A DNA stretch of 64,000 nt, from positions 1,031,109 to 1,095,108 of the forward strand of contig NZ_KE386572.1 in assembly GCF_000427665.1 (NCBI RefSeq), given 5' to 3'. The notes under the pieces were generated by a model. The model ran no database searches and was not told where the DNA came from. It saw nothing but the letters and a program-made list of their open reading frames with translations. Position numbers and translations under genes: made by a program. Below are positions 45,587-64,000 of the stretch, in pieces; position 1 is the first letter of the stretch, and the number at the start of each line of letters is the position of its first letter. This stretch comes from Geminicoccus roseus DSM 18922 (GTDB lineage: Bacteria; Pseudomonadota; Alphaproteobacteria; Geminicoccales; Geminicoccaceae).

Positions 45587-46447
45587 TCAGGACTCCCAGC
45601 CGGCGTACTTCTTTCCCAGCCAATAGAAGAACACGTAGATCGAGATGCCGATCACCGCCAACAGCACGATGCAGGCGAAGAACTGCGGCATCTGGATCAG
45701 CGACGAATAATAGGTCAGCCGGTTGCCCAGCCCGAAGCTGCCGCCCACCATCTCGGCGCCCACCGCAGTGAGCAGGCCGAAGATCGAGCCCACCATCAGC
45801 CCCACGATCACCATCGGCATCGCCATGGGGATGCGGATCTTGAGGAAGATCTGCAGGGTGGAGGCGCCGAAGCTGCGCGCCAGCGCGATCTTGGCGAGGT
45901 CGGTCCGCCGAAAGCCGGTGGCCGAGTTGATCATCACCATCGGCCCGGACGCCAGGGCCACCGCGATGATGCGCGGGCTGTAGCCGAAGCCCAGCTTGAG
46001 GATCAGCAGCGGCACCAGCGCCAGCATCGGGGTGGTGACCAGCAGGAGGATGTAGGGCGCGATGATCCGTTCCAGCAGCGGGAACTGGGTCACCAGCGCG
46101 GCCAGCACGAAGCCGACCGTGGCGCCGATCGCGAAGCCGGACAGAAGCTCGATCAGCGTGTCCAGGACATGGGGGGCGATCAGCGGGAAGTCGTTCACCA
46201 GCGCCGCGCCGATCAGGCTCGGCGTCGGCATGATGTAGGTCGGCACCTCGTTGAAGCGCAGCAGGAACTCCAGCCCGCCGATCAGCGCCACCGCCACGAA
46301 GGCGATCAGCGCCCACTCCTTGCCGGACTTGATCAGGCCGAGCTGGCCGGACACGCCCGACCAGTTGGACACGCCGACGGTCTCGCCGCCCGTGTGCTTC
46401 TCGAAGGTCGGGATCTTCTCAGCGAGATCGCGGTCGACGGATGCCAT
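45587..46447 (-). CDS. NitT/TauT-type ABC transporter permease
   Basis: This 286-residue membrane protein has the SsuC/TauC-like pattern FNEVPTYIMPTPSLIGAALV at the first external loop. The EAA loop is LARSFGASTLQIFLKIRIPM. ATG 46447 (MASVDRDLAEKIPTF) begins an N-terminal cytosolic tail of about 40 residues, longer than usual. It lies 29 bp before the binding-protein gene. Confidence 0.92.
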   Translation of the reverse strand: MASVDRDLAEKIPTFEKHTGGETVGVSNWSGVSGQLGLIKSGKEWALIAFVAVALIGGLEFLLRFNEVPTYIMPTPSLIGAALVNDFPLIAPHVLDTLIELLSGFAIGATVGFVLAALVTQFPLLERIIAPYILLLVTTPMLALVPLLILKLGFGYSPRIIAVALASGPMVMINSATGFRRTDLAKIALARSFGASTLQIFLKIRIPMAMPMVIVGLMVGSIFGLLTAVGAEMVGGSFGLGNRLTYYSSLIQMPQFFACIVLLAVIGISIYVFFYWLGKKYAGWES

Positions 46448-46467
46448 GCTGGTCTTTCCCGGTGCGG

Positions 46468-47259
46468 TCAGGCGGCGGCGCGCGCGGGCGCCTTGTGCTC
46501 GATCGAGGCCTTGATCTCGGCGACCAGCTCGACGAAGTGGCCGGCGCTCTGCACTTCCAGGGGCCGGGGCCTGGGGATGTCGATGTCGAACACCCGGGAA
46601 AGCCGGCCGGGCCTGGCCGACATCACATAGACGCGGTCGGCCAGGAACACGGCCTCGGGGATCGAGTGGGTGATGAAGACGACGGTCTTCTGCGTTTCCA
46701 GCCAGATCTCCTCGATCAGCAGGTTCATCTCGTCGCGGGTGAACGCATCGAGCGCGCCGAACGGCTCGTCCATCAGGAGCAGCGAGGGATCGACCGAGAG
46801 CGCGCGCACGATCGAGGCGCGCTGCTGCATGCCCCCCGACAGCTCGCGGGGGTACTTGTCCTCGAAGCCGGCCAGGCCGACCCGCTCCAGGAGCTGCCGG
46901 ATGCGGTCGCCGGCCGGGGCCTGGCGGCGGATCTCGAAGGGCAGTTCCAGGTTCTTCTGGAGCGAGCGCCAGGGCAGCAGGTTGGCCTCCTGGAACACCA
47001 TGGCGATCTGCGGCGAAGGGCTGAGGACCTGCTGGCCGTCCAGCATGATCTTGCCGGAGGACAAGGGGTGCAGGCCGGCCATCGACCAGAGCAGGGTGGA
47101 CTTGCCGCATCCCGAGGGGCCGACGACGCAGACGAACTCGCCGTCCCGGACCTCCATCGAGAAATGCTCGAGCGCGTGGGTGCGGCCGGTGGGCGTATCG
47201 TAGAACTTGCCGGCTTCCTCCACCGACAGTTTCGGACGACCTGACGATCCCGCAGTCAT
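46468..47259 (-). CDS. NitT/TauT-type ABC transporter ATP-binding protein
   Basis: This 263-residue ATPase has Walker A GPSGCGKSTL, Q-loop MVFQEANLLPW, signature LSGGMQQRASIVRAL and Walker B LLLMDEPFGALDAFTR, as in SsuB/TauB. ATG 47259 is preceded by AAGGGGAAG. The frame is open upstream but without coding character. It is first in the operon. Confidence 0.93.
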   Translation of the reverse strand: MTAGSSGRPKLSVEEAGKFYDTPTGRTHALEHFSMEVRDGEFVCVVGPSGCGKSTLLWSMAGLHPLSSGKIMLDGQQVLSPSPQIAMVFQEANLLPWRSLQKNLELPFEIRRQAPAGDRIRQLLERVGLAGFEDKYPRELSGGMQQRASIVRALSVDPSLLLMDEPFGALDAFTRDEMNLLIEEIWLETQKTVVFITHSIPEAVFLADRVYVMSARPGRLSRVFDIDIPRPRPLEVQSAGHFVELVAEIKASIEHKAPARAAA

Positions 47260-47565
47260 CACTTCCCCTTCTTGCGGCGCTGCCGGTCCCCCGGGGCACT
47301 CGTCGTGCCAGCGCGCCGCCCGGGCCAAGCTTGCCGCTGAGCCCTCCCCCTCATCAAATGTGAAGGTCGCAACAGTTTCGACCAGCCGTCAAGACGCAGC
47401 GGACGAATAGGACCTGCCTGCCGGGAGCCGGCGGATGACGGGCAGGGTGGCCATCGGCCGGGGAACCGCCTCCGGGCAGGGCCCGTTGCCTTCCCATCCC
47501 CCGGGGATGGAACGGTGCTGCCGGCGGCGACGGCCGGGGTCACCGGCAGCGGAGGACGGAGCCCC
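47260..47565. other. Divergent intergenic region with a 17-bp palindrome
   Basis: The 306 bp separate the transporter operon from the DUF305 gene. At 47494-47510 the sequence CCATCCCCCGGGGATGG forms an 8-bp perfect inverted repeat around one base, 56 bp upstream of the DUF305 start. It could be an operator or a short hairpin; no regulator gene is adjacent. A lower-GC stretch at 47340-47400 may hold promoters. Confidence 0.35.
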
Positions 47566-48021
47566 ATGGGCATGAGCTACTGGCGCTTCGCCGCCATGAT
47601 CGCGACCTCCACGGTCGTCATGTACGGGCTGATGTACCTGAACACCTATGCGTTCGAGCATGTGTTCTGGAGCGAGACCCGGGCCTGGATGGCGCTGGTG
47701 ATGGGCTCGACCATGTCGGTCATCATGCTGGGCTTCATGCTCGGCATGTACCGGAAGCAGAGGGTGAACCTTGCGATCTTCGGCGGCTCGGTGCTCGCGT
47801 TCGCCCTCTCGCTCTGGCTGGTGCGCAGCCAGGCGACCGTGGACGAGGTCGACTACATGCGGGCCATGATCCCGCACCACTCGATCGCCATCCTCACCAG
47901 CGAGCGCGCGCAGATCTCCGACCCGCGGGTGCGCAAGCTGGCCGACGAGATCATCGAGGCGCAGGAGCGCGAGATCTCGGAGATGAAGCACCTCATTGGC
48001 GACCTGGAGGCGCGGGACTGA
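47566..48021 (+). CDS. DUF305 family membrane protein
   Basis: This 151-residue protein has three membrane helices (about residues 5-25, 40-60 and 66-85). A C-terminal DUF305 four-helix segment follows: VDYMRAMIPHHSIAILTSER, with the characteristic MIPHH and EIIEAQEREISEM motifs. DUF305 proteins are ferritin-like and often connected with copper or oxidative stress. ATG 47566 is preceded by GGAGGACGGAG. It shares one base with the next gene (TGATG). Confidence 0.9.
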   Translation: MGMSYWRFAAMIATSTVVMYGLMYLNTYAFEHVFWSETRAWMALVMGSTMSVIMLGFMLGMYRKQRVNLAIFGGSVLAFALSLWLVRSQATVDEVDYMRAMIPHHSIAILTSERAQISDPRVRKLADEIIEAQEREISEMKHLIGDLEARD

Positions 48022-48569
48022 TGGAACGGTCGCTCCTCCGGCCCGCCGGATGGCTTCTCCTGCCGGCCATGGCGGCCGGGCTGCTCGCGGGGTGCGGCCA
48101 GGACGAAGCCGACGACGACCAGATCCAGCCGGTGCGGGCGGAGGAGGTCGCGCCGATCCTGCCGGCCCTGGAAGCGATCACCGGGGCCGACGTCTCCACC
48201 CTCGACCCGGCCACGATGAACGACGCGGAGATCACCAAGGCGCTCGGGGCGGGGCTGCGCTGCCTGTTCCGCTACACAGGATTCGGGGAGCCGGTGCTGG
48301 CGGTGAACCGGCAGCCGGCGGGGACGATCGGCGACGGCGTCGTCAAGGTGAACGGGAACCTGATCGTCCTGGCCGGGGCGATGGCCGAGGACGGGGCCGG
48401 GCTGGGGATGGTCCTGGCCCGCGACCCGATCCGCATCGCGGTGTCGCCCGACCGCGACGGCGAAGCCTGGGCCCAGGACGACATGCTGCGCCAGGAGGCG
48501 GTCATGGTCTTCCAGATCGGGCAGAGCCTCGAGGTCGGGTATCGCGGCTATCTGGACTGCGCGACCTGA
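48021..48569 (+). CDS. Probable lipoprotein of unknown function
   Basis: This 182-residue protein has a lipoprotein signal ending in LLAGCGQDE, with the lipidated Cys at residue 25. The mature part is acidic at first (DEADDDQIQPVRAEEVAPIL) and contains GLRCLFRYTGFGEPVLAVNR. I do not recognise the family with certainty; similar proteins sit next to DUF305 genes in other alphaproteobacteria as far as I recall. Translation is coupled to the DUF305 gene by a one-base overlap. Confidence 0.75.
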   Translation: MERSLLRPAGWLLLPAMAAGLLAGCGQDEADDDQIQPVRAEEVAPILPALEAITGADVSTLDPATMNDAEITKALGAGLRCLFRYTGFGEPVLAVNRQPAGTIGDGVVKVNGNLIVLAGAMAEDGAGLGMVLARDPIRIAVSPDRDGEAWAQDDMLRQEAVMVFQIGQSLEVGYRGYLDCAT

Positions 48570-48661
48570 GGCCGGCCCATTTCCGGGGCCAAGCTGGCGC
48601 CGGGAGTTGCGGTGGCGCGCGCATCGCCTACCATCCGCGCAAAGCGGAGGGAGGAGCGGAC

Positions 48662-49753
48662 ATGGCGCCGGTGAAAGTACTCGTGGTGGGCGTGGGCAAC
48701 ATGGGGGTGAGCCATGCCAAGGCCTACCAGAAGCTGGACGGGTTCGAGCTGGTCGGGCTGATGAGCCGGACCATCGAGGCGAAGAAGGACAAGCTGCCGG
48801 AAGAACTGCGGGGGGTGCCGCTCTTCCAGGACTTCGACCAGGCGCTGAAGGCCACCCAGCCGGACGCGGTGTCGATCAACACCTATCCCAACAGCCATGC
48901 CGACTACGCGATCCGCGCCATGGACGCGGGCGCGCACGTGTTCATGGAGAAGCCGATCGCGACCACGCTTGCCGACGCGCAGCGGGTGGTGGCGAAGGCC
49001 AAGGAAACCAGGCGCAAGCTGGTGCTGGGCTACATCCTGCGGGTGCACCCGGCCTGGGCGAAGTTCGTCGAGATCGGCCAGACCCTGGGCAAGCCCCTGG
49101 TCATGCGCATGAACCTGAACCAGCAGTCCTCGGGCGAGGCCTGGCCCTGGCACAAGGCGCTGATGGAGAGCCTGACGCCGATCGTCGACTGCGGCGTGCA
49201 CTATGTCGACGTGATGTGCCAGCTCACCCGGGCGAAGCCGGTGCGCGTCCACGGCATCGGCGCCAAGCTGTCGAACGAGACCAAGGTGCAGAACTACGGG
49301 CACCTGCACGTGCAGTTCGACGACGGCTCGGTCGGCTGGTACGAGGCCGGCTGGGGGCCGATGATGTCCGAGGTCGCCTATTTCGTGAAGGACATCGTGG
49401 GACCCAAGGGCTCGGCCAGCATCGCCTACAAGCCGCAGGACGGCCAGAACGAGGCGAAGGCGGACAAGCTGTCCGATTCGGCCGACATCGACCAGCACAC
49501 CAAGACCAACGCGATCAAGCTGCACCACGCGGAGCTGGATGCGGACAACCGCTTCAAGCGGCCGGACGAGTGGATCTCCACCGAGGACGAGCCGAACCAC
49601 CAGGAACTGTGCGACCGCGAGCAGGCCTGGTTCCTGAAGACGATCGTGGAGGACATCGACCTTACCGAATCGATGGACGATGCGGTCAACAGCCTGAAGA
49701 TCGTGCTGGCCGCCCAGCAGTCGATCGACGAGAAGCGCGCGGTCGATCTTTGA
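48662..49753 (+). CDS. Gfo/Idh/MocA family oxidoreductase
   Basis: This 363-residue dehydrogenase has the Rossmann motif VLVVGVGNMGVSHAKAYQKL and the conserved VFMEKPIATTLADA. The C-terminal part includes TPIVDCGVHYVDVMCQL and GWYEAGWGPMMSEVAYFVKD. The frame extends upstream through the lipoprotein gene, but ATG 48662 follows GGAGGAGCGGAC and is clearly the start. It is a third member of the family in this window, not adjacent to the other two. The substrate is unknown. Confidence 0.92.
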   Translation: MAPVKVLVVGVGNMGVSHAKAYQKLDGFELVGLMSRTIEAKKDKLPEELRGVPLFQDFDQALKATQPDAVSINTYPNSHADYAIRAMDAGAHVFMEKPIATTLADAQRVVAKAKETRRKLVLGYILRVHPAWAKFVEIGQTLGKPLVMRMNLNQQSSGEAWPWHKALMESLTPIVDCGVHYVDVMCQLTRAKPVRVHGIGAKLSNETKVQNYGHLHVQFDDGSVGWYEAGWGPMMSEVAYFVKDIVGPKGSASIAYKPQDGQNEAKADKLSDSADIDQHTKTNAIKLHHAELDADNRFKRPDEWISTEDEPNHQELCDREQAWFLKTIVEDIDLTESMDDAVNSLKIVLAAQQSIDEKRAVDL

Positions 49754-49761
49754 CCTGTTTC

Positions 49762-49783
49762 CGGGAGCGCCTGAGCGCTCCCG
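49762..49783. terminator. Bidirectional hairpin before the PKS-NRPS gene end
   Basis: The arms CGGGAGCGC and GCGCTCCCG form a perfect 9-bp stem with loop CTGA. It lies 8 bp beyond the stop of the Gfo/Idh/MocA gene and 3 bp beyond the stop of the convergent PKS-NRPS gene. No clear U-tract is seen on either side. Confidence 0.6.
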
Positions 49784-49786
49784 AAC

Positions 49787-59936
<10,150 letters not shown>

Positions 59937-59947
<11 letters not shown>

Positions 59948-62900
59948 AATCTGCCCCCGTCAGCGCGAATTCCCGCTCGATCAGGGCGGTCATCTCCGCC
60001 TCGCTCATGGCCTGCACGGCGACCAGATCCTCGTCGACGATGATTTCAGGGGGCGGGGTTGCCGCGTCGCTGTCCAGACCAAGGGTCGTCGCCAGATGGT
60101 CGGTCAGCGCGTCGATGGTCGGGTAGCTGAACAGGAGGGTGGCGGGCAGCTCCAGGCCCAGCCCCTGGCCCAGCGCCTTGCGCAGTTCCAGCGCCATCAG
60201 GGAGTCCAGGCCCAGCTCGTTGAGCGGCTGGTCCTCCGGGATCGCCTCGCCCGCGGCGGCACCCATGACCGCCTCGGCGCTCGCGGTGACGAAGCGGCGC
60301 AGCGAGGCCTGGTCGGTGGGCCGGGCCTGGCTGGCGGGAGCGGCGGCGGGTGCTGCCTTGCGGCGGGCGCGCGGGATCACCCGCTCGAAGAAGGGCGGGA
60401 TGCTGGCGGCGTCGTAGCGGCGCAGGAAGGACGGCCAGTCGATCGCGGCGGCGGCGACCTGGGTCTCGCCTGAGGCGAGGGCGCGGCCCATCAGGTCGAA
60501 CGCGGCCGCCGGGTCCATCAGGCCCACGCCCTCCACCGCGAAGCGGGACGCCACCCCTTCCCGCGCGATGGCGCCGGCACCGGCCCAGGCTCCCCAGTCC
60601 ACCGACAAAGCCGGCAGGCCGCGTGCGCGCCGCGACCAGGCCAGGGCGTCGAGAAAGGCGTTGGCGCCGGCATGATTGGCCTGGCCGGGATTGCCGAGCA
60701 CGCCGGCGGTGCTGGCGAACAGCACGAAGGCGTCGAGCTGACGGCCGGTTGTCAGCTCGTCCAGGAGCCGGGCGCCCTCGATCTTGGCGCGGTAGACCCG
60801 CTCCAGCCGCTCCCGGTCCAGGCGCAGGAAAGCGCCGTCGTCCAGGCTGCCGGCCAGGTGGAAGACGCCACGCAGGGCCGGGCCGGCGCTCGCCAGGGCG
60901 GCGCTCAGGCCGGCGCGGTCGGCGACATCGGCCTGGACCAGCTCGACGCCGGGAGGAAGGTCCTCCCCAGCACCACGGCGGGCCAGCAGGAGGACGCGCT
61001 CGGCGCCATGCTCCCGCAGCCAGCCTGCCAGGCCCAGGCCCAGGCCGCCCAGGCCGCCGGTCACGAGGTGGGTCCCGGAGGTGCGGAAGACGACGTCGGC
61101 CGGCAGGGCCAGGGGCAGCAGGCGGCGGGCGAAGCGCTGGCCGTGCCGCCAGGCGATCTCCGGCTCGTCGCCGTGGGCCAGCTCCGCCTCGGGCAGGTCG
61201 GCGTCGGCGTCCAGGATCCGGCAGTCCAGCTCGGGGTGCTCCAGGGTCAGCACCCGGGCAAGCCCGGCGACGCTGGCGAGATCAGGGGATGGCGGTCCCT
61301 CCAGGGCAGCCAGCCCGCGCGGCAGGACGATGCGCAAGGCGGGAGGACGCGGTTCGGCCAGGGCCTCCTTGGCGGCGTCGAGCACGGCCATGGAGGCTTC
61401 CAGCGCGCCGGAGGCCGGGTCCGGGCGAAGGACGCGGACCGGCCGGCCCTGGCCCTTGCGGGCGATCGCGACGACCTGGTCGCCGCCGCCGGGCGATGGG
61501 ACCAGATCGGCGCTGGCGAACCGGCCGGCCAGGAGGTCCCGCCAGGAGGCGGCGTCCAGGAGCGGATGGTCCGGGCGAAGGCCAGTGTCCTCGAAGCGCC
61601 ACCAGCCATCGGTCAGGCCGAACACCAGGTCGCTCCAGGCGCTGCGCCGGGCAGCTTCCAGGACCACCAGGATGCCGCCAGGGGCCAAGAGGCTCGCCGC
61701 GTGGTCGAGGCTGGCGGCGAGGTCGCGGGTGGCGTGCAGGACATTGCCGGCGACCACCAGGTCGTAGCTGCCGGGCGCGAAGTCCTGGCCGGCCGGATCC
61801 TGCTCGATGTCGAGGGTCGCGTAGCGGGCGGCCTCGGCGCCGAAGCGCTCGGCGGCCTGGGCCAGGAAGGCCGGGGAGATGTCGGTGAAGTCGTAGCGCC
61901 AGCGTCCGGCCGGGGCGCGCTCGCGCAGGGCCTGGAACAGGGCGCCGGTGCCGGCCCCGATCTCCAGGATCCGGGCGGGCCGCTCGGGATGGGCCGCCTG
62001 GACCACCGGCAGGATGGCGGCCAGCACCATGGCGTTCAGGGACTGGGCGAACGCGGCGCCGCCATAAAGGAAGCCCGCCTGCCCGTCCCCGAACAGGACC
62101 GCCAGCGGATCGGCCTCGCCGCGCAGCACGGCCGGCAGGGCCTGGCCGCAGCGGGCGGCGATGGCGATCTCGGGGGCCTCGCCGAAGCGCTGCTCCAGGT
62201 CGGCGCGCAGTTGTTCCGGGTCGGCATCGCTGGTGCCGGCCATCTTCGGCAGGTGCACGAACAGGCGGCGGCGCCTGGGATCGATCTCGGACGCGGCCAC
62301 CGACGAGGCCGCCTGCCGGGCGTAGGCCGCGGCGAGCGCCTCCAGGCCTTGCCCGAGTTCGGCCGGGGCCGCGGTGCTGCCGGCGGCGGCCAGGGCGCGC
62401 ACCCCATCGGCAAGAACGGCGGGCTCCGGGCTGGCGGCGGCGGCCGGCAGCGGCCGGGGCTGCCAGTCGATCCGGTAGCTCCACTGCTCGCCGCTGGCGG
62501 CCGGGGCGTCGCGCAGGCGGGCGATGGAGAGGCCGTCGATCCGGGCGAACGGGTGGCCGGCCTCGTCGAACAGGCGGAGGTCGCCCTGGGCGGCATCCAG
62601 CGTGCCGCTGCCGGGGCGGGCCCGGACATGGACGGAGAAGCGGGCGGGGCAGCGCCTGGCAAAGCTCACCCGCTCGATGGCAAACGGCAGGAAGGCGCCG
62701 GACGCGCCGCCGCCGCTGAAGGTGGCGCCGAGCGTCTGGAAGCAGGCGTCCAGGGCGGCGGGATGGATCGGCAGGTCCCGGCAGTCGGCGGCGAGGCCAT
62801 CGGCGAGCGCGATCTCGGCCACCGCCTCGCCCTCGCCGCGCCAGAGCCGGCGGATGCCCCTAAAGGCCGGGCCCAGATGGATGCCGCGCTCGTCCAGCAT

Positions 62901-64000
62901 GGCGTAGAGCGGATCGGGGCCGGCCTCGTCCGGCGTGCAGCGGGCGAGGATGGCGGGCAGGTCGGGGCCGTTAGCGCCTGTCCCGGACGCGGCGGCGCTG
63001 GCGCGGACATGCAGGGTCCAGCCGGGGGAAGCGGCGCGGGCGAACAGCGACAGGGTCTCGCCGTCGCGGAGGACCTGCACCTCGCTGCCGGCCGACTCCA
63101 GCGTCATCGGGGCGACGAAGGCGATGTCGGTCAGGACAGCGGGCGCCGCACCCATGGCCCCCAGCAGCATGGCGACGTGCGAGGCGCCGGGCACGACAAT
63201 CGCCTCGCCCACCACGTGCTCGCCCAGGAAGGCCGGGCAGTCCGGCGCCAGGCGGCTGGTCCAGGCGGTGCCGCCGGTGGCGATCTCGACCGGCGCGCCC
63301 AGCATGCCGGCGGAGGCGGGCTGGGCCTCGGCCGGGGCGGCCGCCGGGCGGGCCGGGATCCAATAGCTCTGCCGCTCGAAGGGATAGGCGGGGGTGTCGG
63401 TGCGCGGCAGGTGGAAGGGCTGGTCCAGGGTGGGCCAGTCGGGGTCGCAGCCCTGGCGGTGCAGCTCGGCCAGGGTCGCCAGCAGCACCGACCACGGCTC
63501 CTTGCCGCGCGCCAGGGTCGGCAGCGCCGGCAGCACGCCCCGGGCAAAGCCGGCCAGCACCGGCTGCGGCCCAAGCTCGACCAACAGGTCGCAGCCCAGG
63601 TCCTTCAGCGCAGCCAGCCCCTGCTCGAACCGCACCGGCGAGCGCGCATGCGCCCGCCAGTAGGCGCCGTCCCAGCGCGGCGGCACGCTGCCGCCCAGGT
63701 TGCCGACCACCGGCACCTGCGGCGCCCCGTGCGGCAGGCCGGCGGCCGCTTGCGCCAGCTCGTCCAGCATCGGCTCCAAAAGGCGCGAGTGGAAGGCGTG
63801 GCTCACCGGCAGCACGTGCACCGCGAGGCCCGCCCGCTCCGCCTGCGGGTCGGCCGCCAGACGCTCCACCGCCCCTGAGGGCCCGGCCACGGTGATCGCC
63901 GCCGGGGCGTTGTAGGCGGCGATCTCCAGCTCCGGATGGTTGCGCAGCAGGGCCTGCGCCGCCTCGCGCGGGCCCAGCAGCGCCGCCATCCCGCCGCCTG
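59937..64000 (-). CDS. Type I PKS, C-terminal part (AT-DH-MT-KR-ACP), 5' end outside window
   Basis: The frame is open through the right edge. Numbering the visible part from the Met codon at 63989 gives 1350 residues. The AT lacks its N-terminal half in this window; HAFHS at 64-68 is the malonyl-CoA type motif. DH is at about 225-500 with His258, P267 and Asp414; the usual HxxxGxxxxP reads HVVGEAIVVP, with Gly one position early. MT is at about 540-840 (LEIGAGTG 675-682), KR 845-1190 (TGGLGGLG 977-984; Lys1069, Ser1093, His1106 instead of Tyr), ACP Ser1263. The tail AMSEAEMTALIEREF looks like a C-terminal docking helix for the next protein. With the 3386-residue protein it forms consecutive modules of one assembly line. 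A KS domain is expected just beyond the edge. Confidence 0.93.

Overview
The window is very GC-rich and densely packed with genes. It looks like the chromosome of an alphaproteobacterium. The best evidence is the bc1 complex operon (Rieske, cytochrome b, cytochrome c1) divergent from trmL-hemF-ppa, an arrangement I associate with Rhodospirillales-type genomes. A narrower placement (for example Geminicoccaceae) would be a guess. Almost every gene belongs to a recognisable family. I saw no tRNA, rRNA, CRISPR array or intact insertion sequence.

Layout. 1-3033: an ArsR regulator with an AHSA1-type protein and a DUF899 protein, then a secreted nucleoside-hydrolase-like (DUF1593) protein. 3693-7012: a polar amino-acid ABC importer (binding protein and two permeases, no ATPase) with a cyclase-family hydrolase. 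7080-10660: a TetR regulator divergent from an EmrA/EmrB-type efflux pair, with two copies of a perfect 17-bp palindrome between them. 10771-12584: a compositionally different patch with a DUF3800 gene. 12585-14205: a second amino-acid binding protein with an ATPase but no permease. 14392-18146: a membrane-bound 2Fe-2S adenylate cyclase, imidazolonepropionase, a glutathione peroxidase and a 56-aa membrane protein. 18226-23774: a glycosyltransferase, a polyprenyl-phosphate sugar transferase and two tandem DNase I-fold proteins, the second missing catalytic residues. 23802-30196: a tightly overlapped set of two Gfo/Idh/MocA dehydrogenases, a HpaI-type aldolase, a 2-hydroxyacid dehydrogenase, an amidase, an MT-A70 methyltransferase and a MAPEG protein.

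30301-35693 is housekeeping: petABC, trmL, hemF, ppa and a CBS-domain protein. 35715-43733 is an eight-gene peptide-import operon: three proline-iminopeptidase-like hydrolases, two permeases, two ATPases and a binding protein. It is followed by DUF1993, a NitT/TauT-type ABC importer, a DUF305/lipoprotein pair and a third Gfo/Idh/MocA dehydrogenase.

From 49787 to the right edge lies a biosynthetic gene cluster: a 3386-residue PKS-NRPS and the C-terminal 1350 residues of an upstream PKS. The 3386-residue protein reads KS-DH-MT-KR-ACP-Cy-A(MT)-PCP-TE. Its KS module has lost the acyltransferase although the linkers on both sides remain. Its adenylation pocket reads as cysteine-specific, and the condensation domain is of the heterocyclization type. 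The predicted chain end is therefore a thiazoline, possibly methylated, released by a thioesterase. This is the most unusual part of the window. The cluster continues beyond the right edge, so neither its starter unit nor its accessory genes can be seen.
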